Assembly (NCBI GenBank): GCA_002495945.1
Contig: DAHU01000009.1
Span: forward strand, 1,862 to 7,912
Reading direction: 5' to 3'
Origin: Euryarchaeota archaeon UBA13
Lineage (GTDB): Archaea; Thermoplasmatota; Poseidoniia; Poseidoniales; Poseidoniaceae
Length of the DNA: 6,051 nucleotides
Made by a program: the position numbers and the translations under genes. Below the pieces are notes generated by a model. It did not search any database, was not told where the DNA came from, and saw nothing but the letters and a program-made list of their open reading frames with translations. This document shows, piece after piece, positions 5,411-6,051 of this stretch; the first letter of the stretch is position 1, and the number at the start of each line of letters is the position of its first letter.

Positions 5411-6051
5411 GTACGTGATTTGTATAGAGTGTGCCAGATTTATTGCATCCTCACTTTCATCATTATCTACGACTAATTCGTGTAGCAGATAAGTGTTGAA
5501 ATGTATTGTTTCCCAAGTAATGGTTTCACCATTAGCCACTTGTTCACTGTATCTTTGGCAGGTGTCGTTGTTTTCATCAATGATATTCCAAGTTATGTAA
5601 ACAGAATTACCATTGCCAAATTCGGTTATCAAATCAGGATTCTCAACCAAAGAAGAGACTTCAATCATGGTAGCATGCTGACCATCATTTGCGGGACGAG
5701 GGTCGAAAGGAAGCACTTTTGGATTATTTGTTTCATATTCTGACCAATCTATTCTATAATTGAGCTTAACTATAACTGATTCTTCTCGATAATTATCATC
5801 GGCATCTATTGCATAGACAGCAACTTCGTATACGCCATGTTGGGAGAAATTCACAACTATTGTCTGTGATTCTTTTGCATCAACTTCAATCGAATCGCGG
5901 CTGTCGTTAGCATTGATACCAAAAAGAATTAGCTCACTATCTGAGGATGAATTTGAGAAGTCAAACTCCACAGACACATCGCTGACTGATACCAAATCTC
6001 CGTCCACATATGAATGTAGAATAGTTCCCTCTGAAGTGCTTAGGGAAACGT
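5408..6051 (-). CDS. Acidic Ig-like domain protein, probably exported, C-terminal part
   Basis: This minus-strand frame is open to the window edge, so the N-terminus is missing; 213 residues are visible and the GTG at 6007 is probably internal. The sequence is rich in Asp, Glu, Asn and Ser and in alternating beta-strand patterns. The first visible part looks like an Ig/PKD-type sandwich, with SQTIVVNF then GVYEVAVYAIDADDN and a closing strand VIVKLNYRIDW. After a linker containing NNPKVLPFDPRP comes a second beta-rich unit with SVYITWNIIDENND and a strand pair around GETITWETIHF, ending in NLAHSIQITY. Such modules are typical of secreted or surface proteins of marine archaea. No catalytic motif, C-terminal membrane anchor or sorting signal is visible. 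It is convergent with the PAP2 gene, their stops lying 29 nt apart. The function is unknown; a cell-surface adhesion or structural role is only a guess. Confidence 0.7.
   Translation of the reverse strand, partial: VSLSTSEGTILHSYVDGDLVSVSDVSVEFDFSNSSSDSELILFGINANDSRDSIEVDAKESQTIVVNFSQHGVYEVAVYAIDADDNYREESVIVKLNYRIDWSEYETNNPKVLPFDPRPANDGQHATMIEVSSLVENPDLITEFGNGNSVYITWNIIDENNDTCQRYSEQVANGETITWETIHFNTYLLHELVVDNDESEDAINLAHSIQITY

Noticed and set aside
5501..5743. An 80-codon plus-strand open frame opposite the Ig-like gene.
   Set aside because: The minus-strand frame is longer, open to the window edge and shows coherent beta-sandwich patterning. The plus-strand frame shows no domain features.

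Overview
The window carries six protein genes and no RNA genes, mobile elements or CRISPR repeats. The DNA is visibly AT-rich, coding is dense, and five of the six genes are on the + strand. The proteins suggest a marine planktonic archaeon, with Poseidoniales (Marine Group II) as my best guess. The reasons are compact overlapping genes, a very short ABC ATPase, an Asp/Glu/Asn-rich secreted-type Ig-like protein, and AT-rich TATA-like promoter sequence instead of bacterial -35/-10 boxes. No marker gene in the window proves this, so the assignment is an inference of moderate-to-low confidence.

Region 1 (1-2830) is a thiamine ABC importer operon in the order thiB-thiP-thiQ. It encodes the C-terminal part of the thiamine-binding protein, a fused two-domain permease and a minimal ATPase. 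Each gene overlaps the next (8 nt, then 1 nt), which indicates co-transcription and translational coupling. Together they would capture thiamine or a phosphate ester outside the membrane and pump it in at the cost of ATP.

Region 2 (2884-4552) is a two-gene unit on the same strand. A small all-helical protein of unknown function (178 aa) is followed after 4 nt by a soluble SPFH/band-7 protein with a long C-terminal coiled coil. I cannot name the function. The tight pairing of an SPFH scaffold with a helical partner makes it the best candidate in the window for an undescribed system.

Region 3 (4553-5378) has a 97-nt intergenic region with two perfect palindromes and a TATA-like element, then a six-helix membrane protein of the PAP2 superfamily. 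It resembles the inositolphosphotransferase/phosphatase-like branch and probably acts on lipid phosphates.

Region 4 (5379-6051) starts with a hairpin whose outer arms contain the stop codons of both convergent genes. It continues with a minus-strand gene, cut by the window edge, for an acidic protein that looks like two Ig-fold domains and is probably exported.
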